Of a DNA stretch of 22,489 nucleotides, positions 8,425 through 16,312 are shown in pieces. Under the pieces are notes generated by a model. The model had not been told where the DNA came from. It did not search any database and saw only the letters and a list, made by a program, of their open reading frames with translations. Source of the DNA: an uncultured Veillonella sp. (GTDB lineage Bacteria; Bacillota; Negativicutes; Veillonellales; Veillonellaceae); contig CAKPXR010000025.1 in the NCBI GenBank assembly GCA_934202215.1, positions 1-22,489 of the forward strand. The letters run 5' to 3'. Each line of letters opens with the position of its first letter. Within the stretch, counting starts at the first letter, position 1. Made by a program: the position numbers and the translations under genes.

Positions 8425-9744
8425 CTATTTACCAATATTACGTTCTAAGTCAAAACGATCAGATACAAAACCGTATAAGGTCCAACCTGCAAAGGTTACA
8501 ATAGAGCCATATGTCATAGCATCAAATCCAGATGCATAAAGAGCATATAAACTATATAATGAACCAATAAATGCAATAATTGTTGTCCCTTTTAGTTCAC
8601 TACCACTACGTTTTGCCGCTTTCATTAACACAATAACTGCACCCATAGATAAAAGATATGGAATAATATTAGTTACAACAGCTAAATTAACTAATGTTTC
8701 AAACTGTTCACTTAATGAAGGACTAATCGTCATTAAACTCATAAAAGATTGTATTATAGTAATTGTTACCATACCAACAACAGGAGCATCTTTGGATGTA
8801 ATTTTACTGAACAATTTAGGGAAATACCCTTCATCTGCGGCTCCTTTAAATACATTGGCAATAGTAAACTGCCATCCTAATAAAGAACCAAAACAAGACA
8901 TAACCATAAGGCCCATAACAACTTTGCCAATGGTGCCATTAAACATAGAGGCAAAAGCCAATCCAAATGGAGCATTACTATTTACAAGTTCATTGGCAGG
9001 AACAATACCGAAAATCATATTTGTAGATACGATATAGATAATTGCAGCTCCTAGTGTCCCACCAAGAACAGCTTTAGGTACATTCTTTTCTGGATTATCG
9101 ACAGCATCAGCATTGGCACAAGCAGATTCAAGACCCAAAAAAGCCCATAATGTCATAGCAATAGAGTTAGTTGCCGCTTCTCCAAATGGCATATTGTTTA
9201 CATTCCAATTCGCTACATACATATCAGCAGAAAAATACGCCCAACCAACTGTGCTAATAACAAGTACTGGCGCAATAACCCCCCACACAGTAAAGCTAGA
9301 TACACGGCCTGTAATACTAGCACCACCAAAATTTAATACTGTTGCTAACCATAATGTAAAAATTGTATAAATACCAGTCATTAATGGGGTTAATGTTGCA
9401 TCAGCAAAAGTTGCTGCATACCCTACTGCTGAAATAGCAATCGCAATATTAGCAATTAAAAGAGAAACACCATATGTGTAATTCGCCATAAAGTTTCCGG
9501 CTTTACCGAAAGAATATTCAGCATAACCACCCATACCGCCGCCTTTTCGGCTATACATACCACATTTTGCAAATGCGTATGCCAAGCACATGGAGCCTAC
9601 AGCTGTAATTAACCAAGATACAATTGAAAGAGCACCTACCTGTGCCAACTTTGTTGGCAACATAATAATACCGGATCCCATCATATTTACAGCTGTTAAA
9701 ATGGTCAACTGCAATACTGACATCTTGTTTTTGCCTGTACTCAT
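8425..9744 (-). CDS. potE: Putrescine/ornithine antiporter PotE
   Basis: PotE is a 12-TM APC-superfamily carrier that exchanges internal putrescine for external ornithine. The protein is 439 residues, the same length as E. coli PotE as I recall it. It shares long stretches with that protein, including MMGSGIIMLPTKLA near 21-34, FAKCGM followed by GGMGGYAEY, ANYTYGVSLLIAN, IAMTLWAFLGLESACAN and GSLLGWQFTIA. I chose the ATG at 9744, which has AGGTGGG 6 nt upstream. The frame is open further, to a TTG at 9804, but those 20 codons run through an intercistronic hairpin and are unlikely to be translated. It follows speF after 65 nt, so the decarboxylase and the antiporter form one unit. The pair exports positive charge and consumes protons, which helps acid tolerance. 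Confidence 0.96.
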   Translation of the reverse strand: MSTGKNKMSVLQLTILTAVNMMGSGIIMLPTKLAQVGALSIVSWLITAVGSMCLAYAFAKCGMYSRKGGGMGGYAEYSFGKAGNFMANYTYGVSLLIANIAIAISAVGYAATFADATLTPLMTGIYTIFTLWLATVLNFGGASITGRVSSFTVWGVIAPVLVISTVGWAYFSADMYVANWNVNNMPFGEAATNSIAMTLWAFLGLESACANADAVDNPEKNVPKAVLGGTLGAAIIYIVSTNMIFGIVPANELVNSNAPFGLAFASMFNGTIGKVVMGLMVMSCFGSLLGWQFTIANVFKGAADEGYFPKLFSKITSKDAPVVGMVTITIIQSFMSLMTISPSLSEQFETLVNLAVVTNIIPYLLSMGAVIVLMKAAKRSGSELKGTTIIAFIGSLYSLYALYASGFDAMTYGSIVTFAGWTLYGFVSDRFDLERNIGK

Positions 9745-9775
9745 AATTTTCCCACCTTTTTTATTAATTTGTGGC

Positions 9776-9798
9776 GCCGTCAGAGTTACTCTGACGGC
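9776..9798 (-). repeat. Perfect intercistronic palindrome between speF and potE
   Basis: Two 11-nt arms (GCCGTCAGAGT and its complement) flank a single base, and TTGTG/CACAA can extend the stem beyond a small bulge. No T tract follows on the minus strand, so this looks like an mRNA stability or processing hairpin and not a terminator. Confidence 0.6.
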
Positions 9799-9809
9799 AC
9801 ACAATTAAA

Positions 9810-11984
9810 TTATTTTTCAAATTCTCTTTTTAATACATAACCATATGCTTTTTTAGTTCCATCTGGTTGTGCGGTGATATATACACCTTGAATTTCCGGA
9901 GCAAAACCAGGCAATTTATTAATTCCTTCTTCAAGGGCTAAGAAGTAATCACATGCAGTTTTAGACCAACGTTCACCAGGTTGTACGCATAATACTCCAG
10001 GAGGATAAGGAAGAGCACCTTCAAGAGCAATACGACCTTCCGCTTCACTTAATGGTACTAGCTCACCTTTACCACGTTGGAATTCAAAATTTGCCTCTTG
10101 AGGGTTCATTACAAACTCTGGGAAATAATCATGTAGGAACAAGCGTTGTTGCAATGTGCTTACATTTCTATCCTTATAAAAATCATGCATTTCTTGGCAT
10201 AATTGGCGGATATGGTATCCTTTATATTTATCAAGATTAGCATAATAAATAGAAGGTAATACATCCTGCATCGGTGCATCAGCATCAATCAATTCTTCAA
10301 ACCGAACAAGTTGAGCTACTAAATCATTCATCTTAGTTTTAGATTCTGCTGGAGTCATTAAAAATAAGATTGTATTTAAATCACACTTTTCAGGAATGAT
10401 ACCATTCTCACGTAAATAATTTGCAAGAATATTGGCATGAATACCAAAAGATTCATATTCTCCTGTTTCTACATTGATACCAGGAGTAATCAATTGGAAT
10501 TTACATGGATCGATAAAGTATTGACCCTTACCATACCCTTTAAAGGAATGCCATTTAGCATCAGGCTCAAATGCGAAATAATCCACATCTTGTGCCATTT
10601 CTTTTGTATCCCCATCTTCCCATTTTTTACCATGTACCACTGGTGGTACTAATGGGCGAAGATATTTACAATGTTTTAATACCGATTTACGTGCATCAAT
10701 AACTGTTTCTACGCATTCAATCCATAGTTTTTTACCAGCTTCACCTTCATGCATTTTAGCGTTTACATCAAGAGCAGCAAATAACGGATAAAATGGAGAT
10801 GTAGAAGCATGCATCATAAAAGAATTGTTAAGGCGTTTATGATTCACATACCGATCTTGACCTTTAATATGCTTATCTTTTTTATGAATTTGAGAAGTTT
10901 GCGAAAAGCCAGCTTGTTGTTTATGAACAGATTGAGTTACCAAAATTCCCGGATCATTCTGCCCAAGTTCTAATAATAATGGGCTACAATCTTTCATCAT
11001 AGGAATAAACTGCTCATAACCTACCCAAGCAGAATCAAAGAAAATATAATCACAAAGATGGCCTATTTTATCAACAACTTGTCGAGCATTGTAAATAGTT
11101 CCATCGTAAGTTCCAAGCTGAATAACCGCTAATCGAATAGGACGTTCAGCTTTTGCTTTTTCTGGATCTTTTTCAGCAATCAAATCACGGATATATTTTT
11201 CATCAAAACAATGTTCTAAAATCCCCCCAATTGAACCAAATGGATTACGTGCCGTTTCTAAATATACAGGTGTTGCTCCAGACATTACTAATGCACCATG
11301 ACAAATAGATTTGTGATTATTACGATCATATAAAACAATATCGCCCGGTGTTAATAATGCATTTAACACAACTTTATTAGAGGAGGATGTACCATTTAAA
11401 ACAAAATAAGTTTTGTCTGCATTATAGACTTGAGCGGCATGTTGCTGTGCCTCCATAGCAGACCCTTCGTGAATTAAAAGGTCTCCTAATTTCACATCAG
11501 CATTACAAAGATCTGAACGGAATACATTTTCACCAAAAAAATCATAGAATGCTCGACCAGCCGGGTGTTTACAGAAAAATTGACCGCCTTGATGTCCTGG
11601 ACAATCAAATTGAGAGTTTCCATCTTCTACATAATTTGAAAGTGCTTGGAAAAATGGAGGCAACATAGACGCTTCATACTTTTCAGCTGCAGCTTCAATT
11701 TGACGTTTATATAAATCAAAATTTGTACTAGAACCATCAATGACACGTTCTATTTTTCCAATAAATGGATCTATATTTACAGATTTATCAAAAACAACCA
11801 AGAAAACAGGAATGCCAAAAGACTTTACGATTTCATTATCTAAAATAGCCGTATCATTTTCACTAATAACGATTGCTGCTATGTCTGTAAAATCAGTTTG
11901 ACTTAAATCTACACTTGTACGACCTTCTAAAGGGCCAAAATAATATTGTGCCTTATGAGAAAATGCAACATTCATATGTTTCAT
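9810..11984 (-). CDS. speF: Ornithine decarboxylase, inducible SpeF type
   Basis: SpeF is a PLP-dependent fold-I decarboxylase that turns ornithine into putrescine and CO2 in the cytoplasm. The 724-residue protein has an N-terminal wing domain (about 1-107), a PLP-binding domain with DCPGHQGG (127-134), LNGTSSSNKVV and FDSAWVGYEQF, and the cofactor lysine at 355 in QSVHKQQAGFSQTSQ. A C-terminal domain ends with EGALPYPPGVLCV and LPGFAPEIQGVYI. From memory it is strikingly close to E. coli SpeF over its whole length, including the same lysine number. This rules out the lysine (CadA) and arginine (AdiA) decarboxylases as best matches. The ATG at 11984 follows AGGAGG with 8 nt spacing. potE follows. 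A 320-nt AT-rich leader lies upstream, with no recognisable SpeFL-type arrest peptide. Confidence 0.95.
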   Translation of the reverse strand: MKHMNVAFSHKAQYYFGPLEGRTSVDLSQTDFTDIAAIVISENDTAILDNEIVKSFGIPVFLVVFDKSVNIDPFIGKIERVIDGSSTNFDLYKRQIEAAAEKYEASMLPPFFQALSNYVEDGNSQFDCPGHQGGQFFCKHPAGRAFYDFFGENVFRSDLCNADVKLGDLLIHEGSAMEAQQHAAQVYNADKTYFVLNGTSSSNKVVLNALLTPGDIVLYDRNNHKSICHGALVMSGATPVYLETARNPFGSIGGILEHCFDEKYIRDLIAEKDPEKAKAERPIRLAVIQLGTYDGTIYNARQVVDKIGHLCDYIFFDSAWVGYEQFIPMMKDCSPLLLELGQNDPGILVTQSVHKQQAGFSQTSQIHKKDKHIKGQDRYVNHKRLNNSFMMHASTSPFYPLFAALDVNAKMHEGEAGKKLWIECVETVIDARKSVLKHCKYLRPLVPPVVHGKKWEDGDTKEMAQDVDYFAFEPDAKWHSFKGYGKGQYFIDPCKFQLITPGINVETGEYESFGIHANILANYLRENGIIPEKCDLNTILFLMTPAESKTKMNDLVAQLVRFEELIDADAPMQDVLPSIYYANLDKYKGYHIRQLCQEMHDFYKDRNVSTLQQRLFLHDYFPEFVMNPQEANFEFQRGKGELVPLSEAEGRIALEGALPYPPGVLCVQPGERWSKTACDYFLALEEGINKLPGFAPEIQGVYITAQPDGTKKAYGYVLKREFEK

Positions 11985-12247
11985 ACTATGATCCTCCTAA
12001 AAGAGCAAATATAAGTTAAATAAATGTGAATCATACACATAAATATAAGATGTTATCCCCCTTTAATAATTGATAGCTATCTCAGTTAACTTGGTGTATA
12101 TTTTTTACATGTATATTTTAACATTTACATAATGCAGTTTATAGATGTGTATTATATGTATAACACATAGACATTTCAGTATTATGCAGTTTTAAAAAAA
12201 TGAATATTACATTAAGATATAAGATATATAAGTCAATATATTAGACA
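11985..12247 (-). promoter_or_regulatory. AT-rich regulatory leader of speF-potE
   Basis: This gene-free stretch contains a candidate promoter on the minus strand, CTGAAA (12179-12174) and TATAAT (12156-12151) with a 17-nt spacer. Two near-identical boxes, AAACTGCATAAT (12192-12181) and AAACTGCATTAT (12140-12129), flank it 52 bp apart. Further in are GATAGCTATC (palindrome), a GGGGG run (12061-12057), a palindrome ATGTG-N7-CACAT (12040-12024) and the AGGAGG of speF. A 19-codon open frame from an ATG at 12040 ends in an ATGA overlap with the speF start, but it lacks a well-placed ribosome binding site. No known riboswitch is recognised. Confidence 0.45.
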
Positions 12248-12298
12248 AAACAGGCTGTAATAGAATGTAGCTTTATCACATTCTATTACAGCCTGTTT
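12243..12298 (-). terminator. Terminator of greA-lysS
   Basis: A perfect 21-bp stem (arms 12298-12278 and 12268-12248, 9-nt loop) begins 6 nt after the lysS stop codon and leads into TTTTGTCT on the minus strand. The length and perfection of the stem are unusual for a plain terminator. Confidence 0.8.
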
Positions 12299-12304
12299 CA
12301 AATA

Positions 12305-13825
12305 TTATTCAGTTATCTCTTCTGTACTTTGTACTTTTACAGCTTCAGGTTTCATCAATGGGAACAACAATACATCGCGGATGGATGCAGAGTCGGTTAA
12401 GAACATAACAAGACGGTCAATACCAACACCTAAACCAGCTGTTGGAGGTAAGCCATATTCAAGAGCTGTAACAAAGTCTTCATCCATACGGTGAGCTTCA
12501 TCATCGCCAGCTTCACGTTCTTTCAATTGATCCAAGAAACGTTGTTTTTGATCGATTGGGTCATTTAACTCGGAGAAGCCATTTGCCAATTCACGGCCAT
12601 AAATGAATGCTTCAAAACGTTCTGTAGCCAATGGATTTTCACGACTTGCTTTAGCAAGTGGAGAAATTTCTTTTGGATGACCATATACGATAGTTGGTTG
12701 AATCAAGTTTTCTTCTACATAATCTTCGAAGCAAAGATTTAAGATTTTACCAATACCATCATTTTCTGTATATTCTACATTTAAGCGATCTGCAATAGCA
12801 CGAGCTTCTTCTACAGTAGTCACTGCATCAAAGTCTTCGCCAGTATATTTTTTTACACCTTCAGCCATTGTGATACGATTCCAAGGTGGAGTCAAATTAA
12901 TTTCTGTACCTTGGTATGTAATTTCTTGTGTACCGAGAACTTCTTGAGCACAGTAGGACACAAGGTTTTCTGTTAAGCGAATTGCATCTTCTACATCACC
13001 ATAAGCTTGGTAGGATTCAATAGTAGTGAATTCTGGATTATGACGGTTATCGATACCTTCATTACGGAAGCAACGGTTCATTTCGAATACGCGGTCCATA
13101 CCACCAACGATCAAGCGTTTGAGGTACAATTCTGGTGCAATACGCATGTAAATATCGATATCAAGCGCATTGTGGTGAGTAATGAATGGACGTGCAGCAG
13201 CACCACCAGGGATAGCATGCATCATTGGTGTTTCTACTTCCATAAAGCCATCACGCATCATATATTCGCGAATTTTAGCAACGATTTGTGAGCGTTTTAC
13301 AAATGTATCACGCACTTCAGGATTTACAATTAAATCAACATAACGTTGACGGTAACGAAGTTCTGTATCCTTTAAACCATGCCATTTTTCTGGCAATGGA
13401 CGTAAAGATTTGGATAACAAAGTTAATTTGTTAACTTTAATTGTAACTTCCCCTGTATGAGTTTTAAATACGTGACCTTCAACACCGATAATATCACCGA
13501 TATCAAGCATTTTTACGTATTTATAAGCATCTTCACCCAATACATCTTTACGGAAATATACTTGAATATCGCCGGATTTATCACGCATATTCGCAAATGC
13601 TGTTTTACCATGGGAACGGATTGTCATCAGACGGCCTGCAATAACTACAGGTTGACCGTCATATTTCAAGAAGAAGTCATCTTTAATATCTTTTGCATTA
13701 TCTTTTACAACAAAACGTTGACCAAATGGATAGATACCATCCGCTTCGTATTCAGCCAATTTCTCACGGCGAATTTGCATTTGCTCATTCAGCTCTTCTT
13801 GTACATTTTTAATTTCTTCACTCAT
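12305..13825 (-). CDS. lysS: Lysyl-tRNA synthetase, class II
   Basis: This enzyme charges tRNA-Lys with lysine. The 506-residue protein has an N-terminal OB-fold anticodon-binding domain (about 55-150, with [19 protein letters not shown]) followed by the class II catalytic core. Motif 1 lies around [20 protein letters not shown], motif 2 reads [15 protein letters not shown], and motif 3 is [15 protein letters not shown] near the C-terminus. The ATG follows GAGGCG with 5 nt spacing. The gene starts 29 nt after greA, a pairing seen in many Firmicutes, and both are probably read from the greA promoter. A long hairpin terminator follows. Confidence 0.97.
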   Translation of the reverse strand: MSEEIKNVQEELNEQMQIRREKLAEYEADGIYPFGQRFVVKDNAKDIKDDFFLKYDGQPVVIAGRLMTIRSHGKTAFANMRDKSGDIQVYFRKDVLGEDAYKYVKMLDIGDIIGVEGHVFKTHTGEVTIKVNKLTLLSKSLRPLPEKWHGLKDTELRYRQRYVDLIVNPEVRDTFVKRSQIVAKIREYMMRDGFMEVETPMMHAIPGGAAARPFITHHNALDIDIYMRIAPELYLKRLIVGGMDRVFEMNRCFRNEGIDNRHNPEFTTIESYQAYGDVEDAIRLTENLVSYCAQEVLGTQEITYQGTEINLTPPWNRITMAEGVKKYTGEDFDAVTTVEEARAIADRLNVEYTENDGIGKILNLCFEDYVEENLIQPTIVYGHPKEISPLAKASRENPLATERFEAFIYGRELANGFSELNDPIDQKQRFLDQLKEREAGDDEAHRMDEDFVTALEYGLPPTAGLGVGIDRLVMFLTDSASIRDVLLFPLMKPEAVKVQSTEEITE

Positions 13826-13854
13826 GTTATCGCCTCTTCGTCAGTAAATGTAAA

Positions 13855-14328
13855 TTATTGGATTGCTAACACTTTGAATGTAACAGGACCATCTGGTGTG
13901 GAAACTTCTACTTCGTCACCTTTACGTTTGCCCAAAATAGCTTTACCTACAGGAGATTCGTTAGAGATACGATTGTTGAATGGATCCGCTTCAGAGGAAC
14001 CAACGATAACATATTCTGATTCATCATTGTACATTGTATCTAATACAGTTACTTTGCTACCTACGGATACAACATCACCTTTTATGGATTCGTCGATGAT
14101 TTTCGCAGTGTTAATTTTATTTTCAAGCTCTACAATATGACCTTCGATGAAAGCTTGTTCATTTTTTGCATCGTCATATTCAGAGTTTTCACTGATATCG
14201 CCATATTCAATAGCAGTCTTAATACGTTTAGACACTTCAATACGACGTACGGATTTATAATACGTTAATTCTTCTTCTAATTTCTTTAAACCTTCGGCGG
14301 TAAGTAATGTTTCTTTTACGTCTGCCAT
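13855..14328 (-). CDS. greA: Transcription elongation factor GreA
   Basis: GreA binds the secondary channel of RNA polymerase and stimulates cleavage of backtracked RNA. The 157-residue length is normal. Residues 1-75 form the antiparallel coiled coil, whose tip carries [18 protein letters not shown]. Asp44 and Glu47 match the acidic tip residues (Asp41 and Glu44 in E. coli). The C-terminal FKBP-like domain includes [18 protein letters not shown]. The ATG at 14328 follows a GTGGGG site. A consensus promoter and a terminator-like hairpin lie upstream, suggesting attenuation. lysS follows after 29 nt. Confidence 0.97.
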   Translation of the reverse strand: MADVKETLLTAEGLKKLEEELTYYKSVRRIEVSKRIKTAIEYGDISENSEYDDAKNEQAFIEGHIVELENKINTAKIIDESIKGDVVSVGSKVTVLDTMYNDESEYVIVGSSEADPFNNRISNESPVGKAILGKRKGDEVEVSTPDGPVTFKVLAIQ

Positions 14329-14364
14329 GGGTACCCCACTCTTTCTACCTATAAATTAAATAAG

Positions 14365-14393
14365 AAAAAAGTGCCATAGTAAGATGACACCTT
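14365..14393 (-). terminator. Terminator/attenuator between dusB and greA
   Basis: On the minus strand AAGGTGTCA (14393-14385) pairs with TGGCACTTT (14376-14368), including two G-U pairs, and leads into six T (14370-14365). It lies downstream of the greA promoter, so it can stop both dusB read-through and new greA transcripts after roughly 50 nt. Confidence 0.7.
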
Positions 14394-14420
14394 ATCTTTT
14401 ATTTCTAAATTATCTCAACC

Positions 14421-14449
14421 ATTATATAAAAATACTGTACATTTGTCAA
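14421..14449 (-). promoter_or_regulatory. Consensus greA promoter
   Basis: A perfect TTGACA (14449-14444) and perfect TATAAT (14426-14421) are separated by exactly 17 nt on the minus strand. The -35 box lies 6 nt from the dusB stop codon. The predicted start site is near 14414, giving a leader of about 85 nt that contains the attenuator hairpin. Confidence 0.85.
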
Positions 14450-14454
14450 TCTGA

Positions 14455-15441
14455 CTACATTTCAGACAGTATCTTACGATATGATTCTAGCTCATTATGA
14501 AAGCTTGTTACGGTATGAATTGTATTCACACGATTGCGCCAATATGCAGATTCAGGGAGCCCCTTCATATACCAGCCTGCATGAGTACGTATTTCCTTAA
14601 CGGCCATACTCTCCCCCTTGTATTGACACAATAAGTCAAAATGCTTTAACAACATATCGAGACGTTCAATATCACTTGGAGTCGGTAATACTTCACCAGT
14701 TGCTAAATAATGGTGAATGCGACCGAAGATCCAAGGATTCCCCTGTGCACCACGACCTACCATTACCGCATCACACCCCGTTTCATCAAGCATGCTCTTA
14801 GCATCCTCTGGTTCCACGATATCGCCATTCCCAATTACAGGTACAGACACGACCTCTTTTACAGCCTTAATATAGGACCAGTCCGCATGACCACTGTACA
14901 TTTGTTCCTTTGTACGGCCATGTACAGCAATAGCTGCGACCCCCGTAGATTCGATGCGTTTTGCAAAATCTACTACATTGATAGATTCACTATCCCAACC
15001 GATACGCATTTTCACCGTTACAGGTACATCGACAGCTTTAACTGCTGCCTCTGCTACGCGTGCCGCCAAATCAGGATTTTTCATAAGTGCAGAGCCATCT
15101 CCTGATGAAACAACTTTTTTAACAGGACAGCCCATATTGATATCTACGATATCTGCACCCGCATCAGCTACAACCTTTGCTCCGATGGCAATAGCCTCTG
15201 GATTGGAACCGAAGATTTGCATAGAAACAGGTCGTTCTGCCTCTTCAAGGCGCAACAATTCATGGGTTCGCTCATTTTTATATTTAATGCCCATAGCACT
15301 TACCATCTCGGTACATACCAAGGAGGCGCCATATTCTTTGGCTAGTAAACGATAGGCAATATCGCTAACCCCGGCCATTGGCGCTAATATGGCTTGGCCA
15401 TCAATTTTGACGCCCCCTATTTGCCATTGTTTATTGTTCAT
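14455..15441 (-). CDS. dusB: tRNA-dihydrouridine synthase, DusB type
   Basis: This FMN-dependent enzyme reduces uridine to dihydrouridine in the D-loop of tRNAs. The 328-residue TIM-barrel protein has APMAGVSDIAYR (20-31), the active-site motif INMGCPVKKVVSSGDGSALM with catalytic Cys105, VKMRIGWD, AVHGRTKEQMYSGHADW and VMVGRGAQGNPWIF, followed by a helical C-terminal domain. The ATG at 15441 has a GGGG site rather far upstream (12 nt). Only about 20 nt separate it from the T tract of the preceding terminator, so it must be read through from upstream. coaX lies before it and greA after it, a common Firmicutes neighbourhood. Confidence 0.95.
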   Translation of the reverse strand: MNNKQWQIGGVKIDGQAILAPMAGVSDIAYRLLAKEYGASLVCTEMVSAMGIKYKNERTHELLRLEEAERPVSMQIFGSNPEAIAIGAKVVADAGADIVDINMGCPVKKVVSSGDGSALMKNPDLAARVAEAAVKAVDVPVTVKMRIGWDSESINVVDFAKRIESTGVAAIAVHGRTKEQMYSGHADWSYIKAVKEVVSVPVIGNGDIVEPEDAKSMLDETGCDAVMVGRGAQGNPWIFGRIHHYLATGEVLPTPSDIERLDMLLKHFDLLCQYKGESMAVKEIRTHAGWYMKGLPESAYWRNRVNTIHTVTSFHNELESYRKILSEM

Positions 15442-15461
15442 ATGATTCTATATCCCCTAAC

Positions 15462-15488
15462 AAAAAGGGTACAGCATAAGCTGTACCC
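15462..15488 (-). terminator. Terminator after coaX
   Basis: A perfect 9-bp stem (GGGTACAGC/GCTGTACCC, 4-nt loop) is followed by TTTTT on the minus strand. It lies just upstream of the dusB ribosome binding region. Confidence 0.85.
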
Positions 15489-15535
15489 GAATGTACACTA
15501 CTTCGTTACATATACGTAACTATATTATAGTAGCA

Positions 15536-16303
15536 TTATTTATTTCTTTCGTAAATAAGACGTAAGCCTTCTAATGTAAGCATAGGCTCTACATGGTCAA
15601 TGCAGTCTGTAGCGCTACTGATAAGCTGTGCTAAACCGCCTGTAGCCACAACAGTTACTTGGCCACCCATTTCAGCTTTCATACGAGATACTAGACCTTC
15701 TACTTGGCCTACGTAACCATAAAACATACCAGATTGCATAGAAGATACGGTGTTGCGACAAATCACTTGACCAGGATCTCTGACATCGATACGTGGCAAT
15801 TTAGCCGCTCGTTGGAATAAAGCCTCCGCAGAAATTGTAACACCTGGAGTAATTACACCGCCCATATAATCGCCATTACCTTGAACCGCACAATAGGTAG
15901 TAGCCGTGCCAAAGTCGATAATGATTAAATCCCCTTTATATTGTTCATGCGCTGCTACTGCATTTACGATACGGTCAGCACCTACTTCACGAGGATTATC
16001 ATACTTAATGGCGATACCGGTCTTAGTTCCAGGCCCAACAATAAGAGGATTCACATTGAAATAACGTAAACAAACCCGCTCTAATGTAGGCATCAATGGT
16101 GGTACAACTGAGGAAATGATAATAGCTTTAATATCTTTCACGTCAACCTTGCGGTCGTGGAAAAATAGGTTCATCATCAACATGCCATATTCATCGGTGG
16201 TCCGAACGCGGTCTGTAGAAATACGCCAATGACCTACAAGCGCTTTCTCGTCGTATACACCGAGAACAATATTGGTGTTCCCCACATCAATTACTAATAA
16301 CAT
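15536..16303 (-). CDS. coaX: Type III pantothenate kinase
   Basis: CoaX phosphorylates pantothenate, the first step of coenzyme A synthesis. This type is neither feedback-inhibited by CoA nor related to CoaA. The 255-residue ASKHA-fold protein has the phosphate motif DVGNTN (6-11), the pantothenate motif GADRI (108-112) with Asp110, and DFGTATT (130-136) with Asp130. The ATG at 16303 follows GGAGG with 5 nt spacing. birA ends 9 nt upstream, so birA-coaX are co-transcribed, linking biotin and CoA cofactor metabolism. A terminator follows the gene. Confidence 0.96.
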   Translation of the reverse strand: MLLVIDVGNTNIVLGVYDEKALVGHWRISTDRVRTTDEYGMLMMNLFFHDRKVDVKDIKAIIISSVVPPLMPTLERVCLRYFNVNPLIVGPGTKTGIAIKYDNPREVGADRIVNAVAAHEQYKGDLIIIDFGTATTYCAVQGNGDYMGGVITPGVTISAEALFQRAAKLPRIDVRDPGQVICRNTVSSMQSGMFYGYVGQVEGLVSRMKAEMGGQVTVVATGGLAQLISSATDCIDHVEPMLTLEGLRLIYERNK

Positions 16304-16312
16304 GAATGCCTC

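Noticed and set aside
9745..9804. Longer PotE start at the TTG at 9804
   Set aside because: The extra 20 codons run through a perfect palindrome, have no ribosome site and do not match PotE, whereas the ATG at 9744 has AGGTGGG and gives the family length.
11985..12247. SpeFL-type ornithine arrest peptide
   Set aside because: None of the small frames in the leader shows the basic, His/Arg-rich sequence I associate with SpeFL, and none has a well-spaced ribosome site.
13457..14140. A 227-codon open frame on the plus strand
   Set aside because: It lies entirely antisense to lysS and greA, both certain genes. Its product is a low-complexity Phe/Ile/Thr-rich sequence with no domain or ribosome binding site, typical of an antisense shadow.
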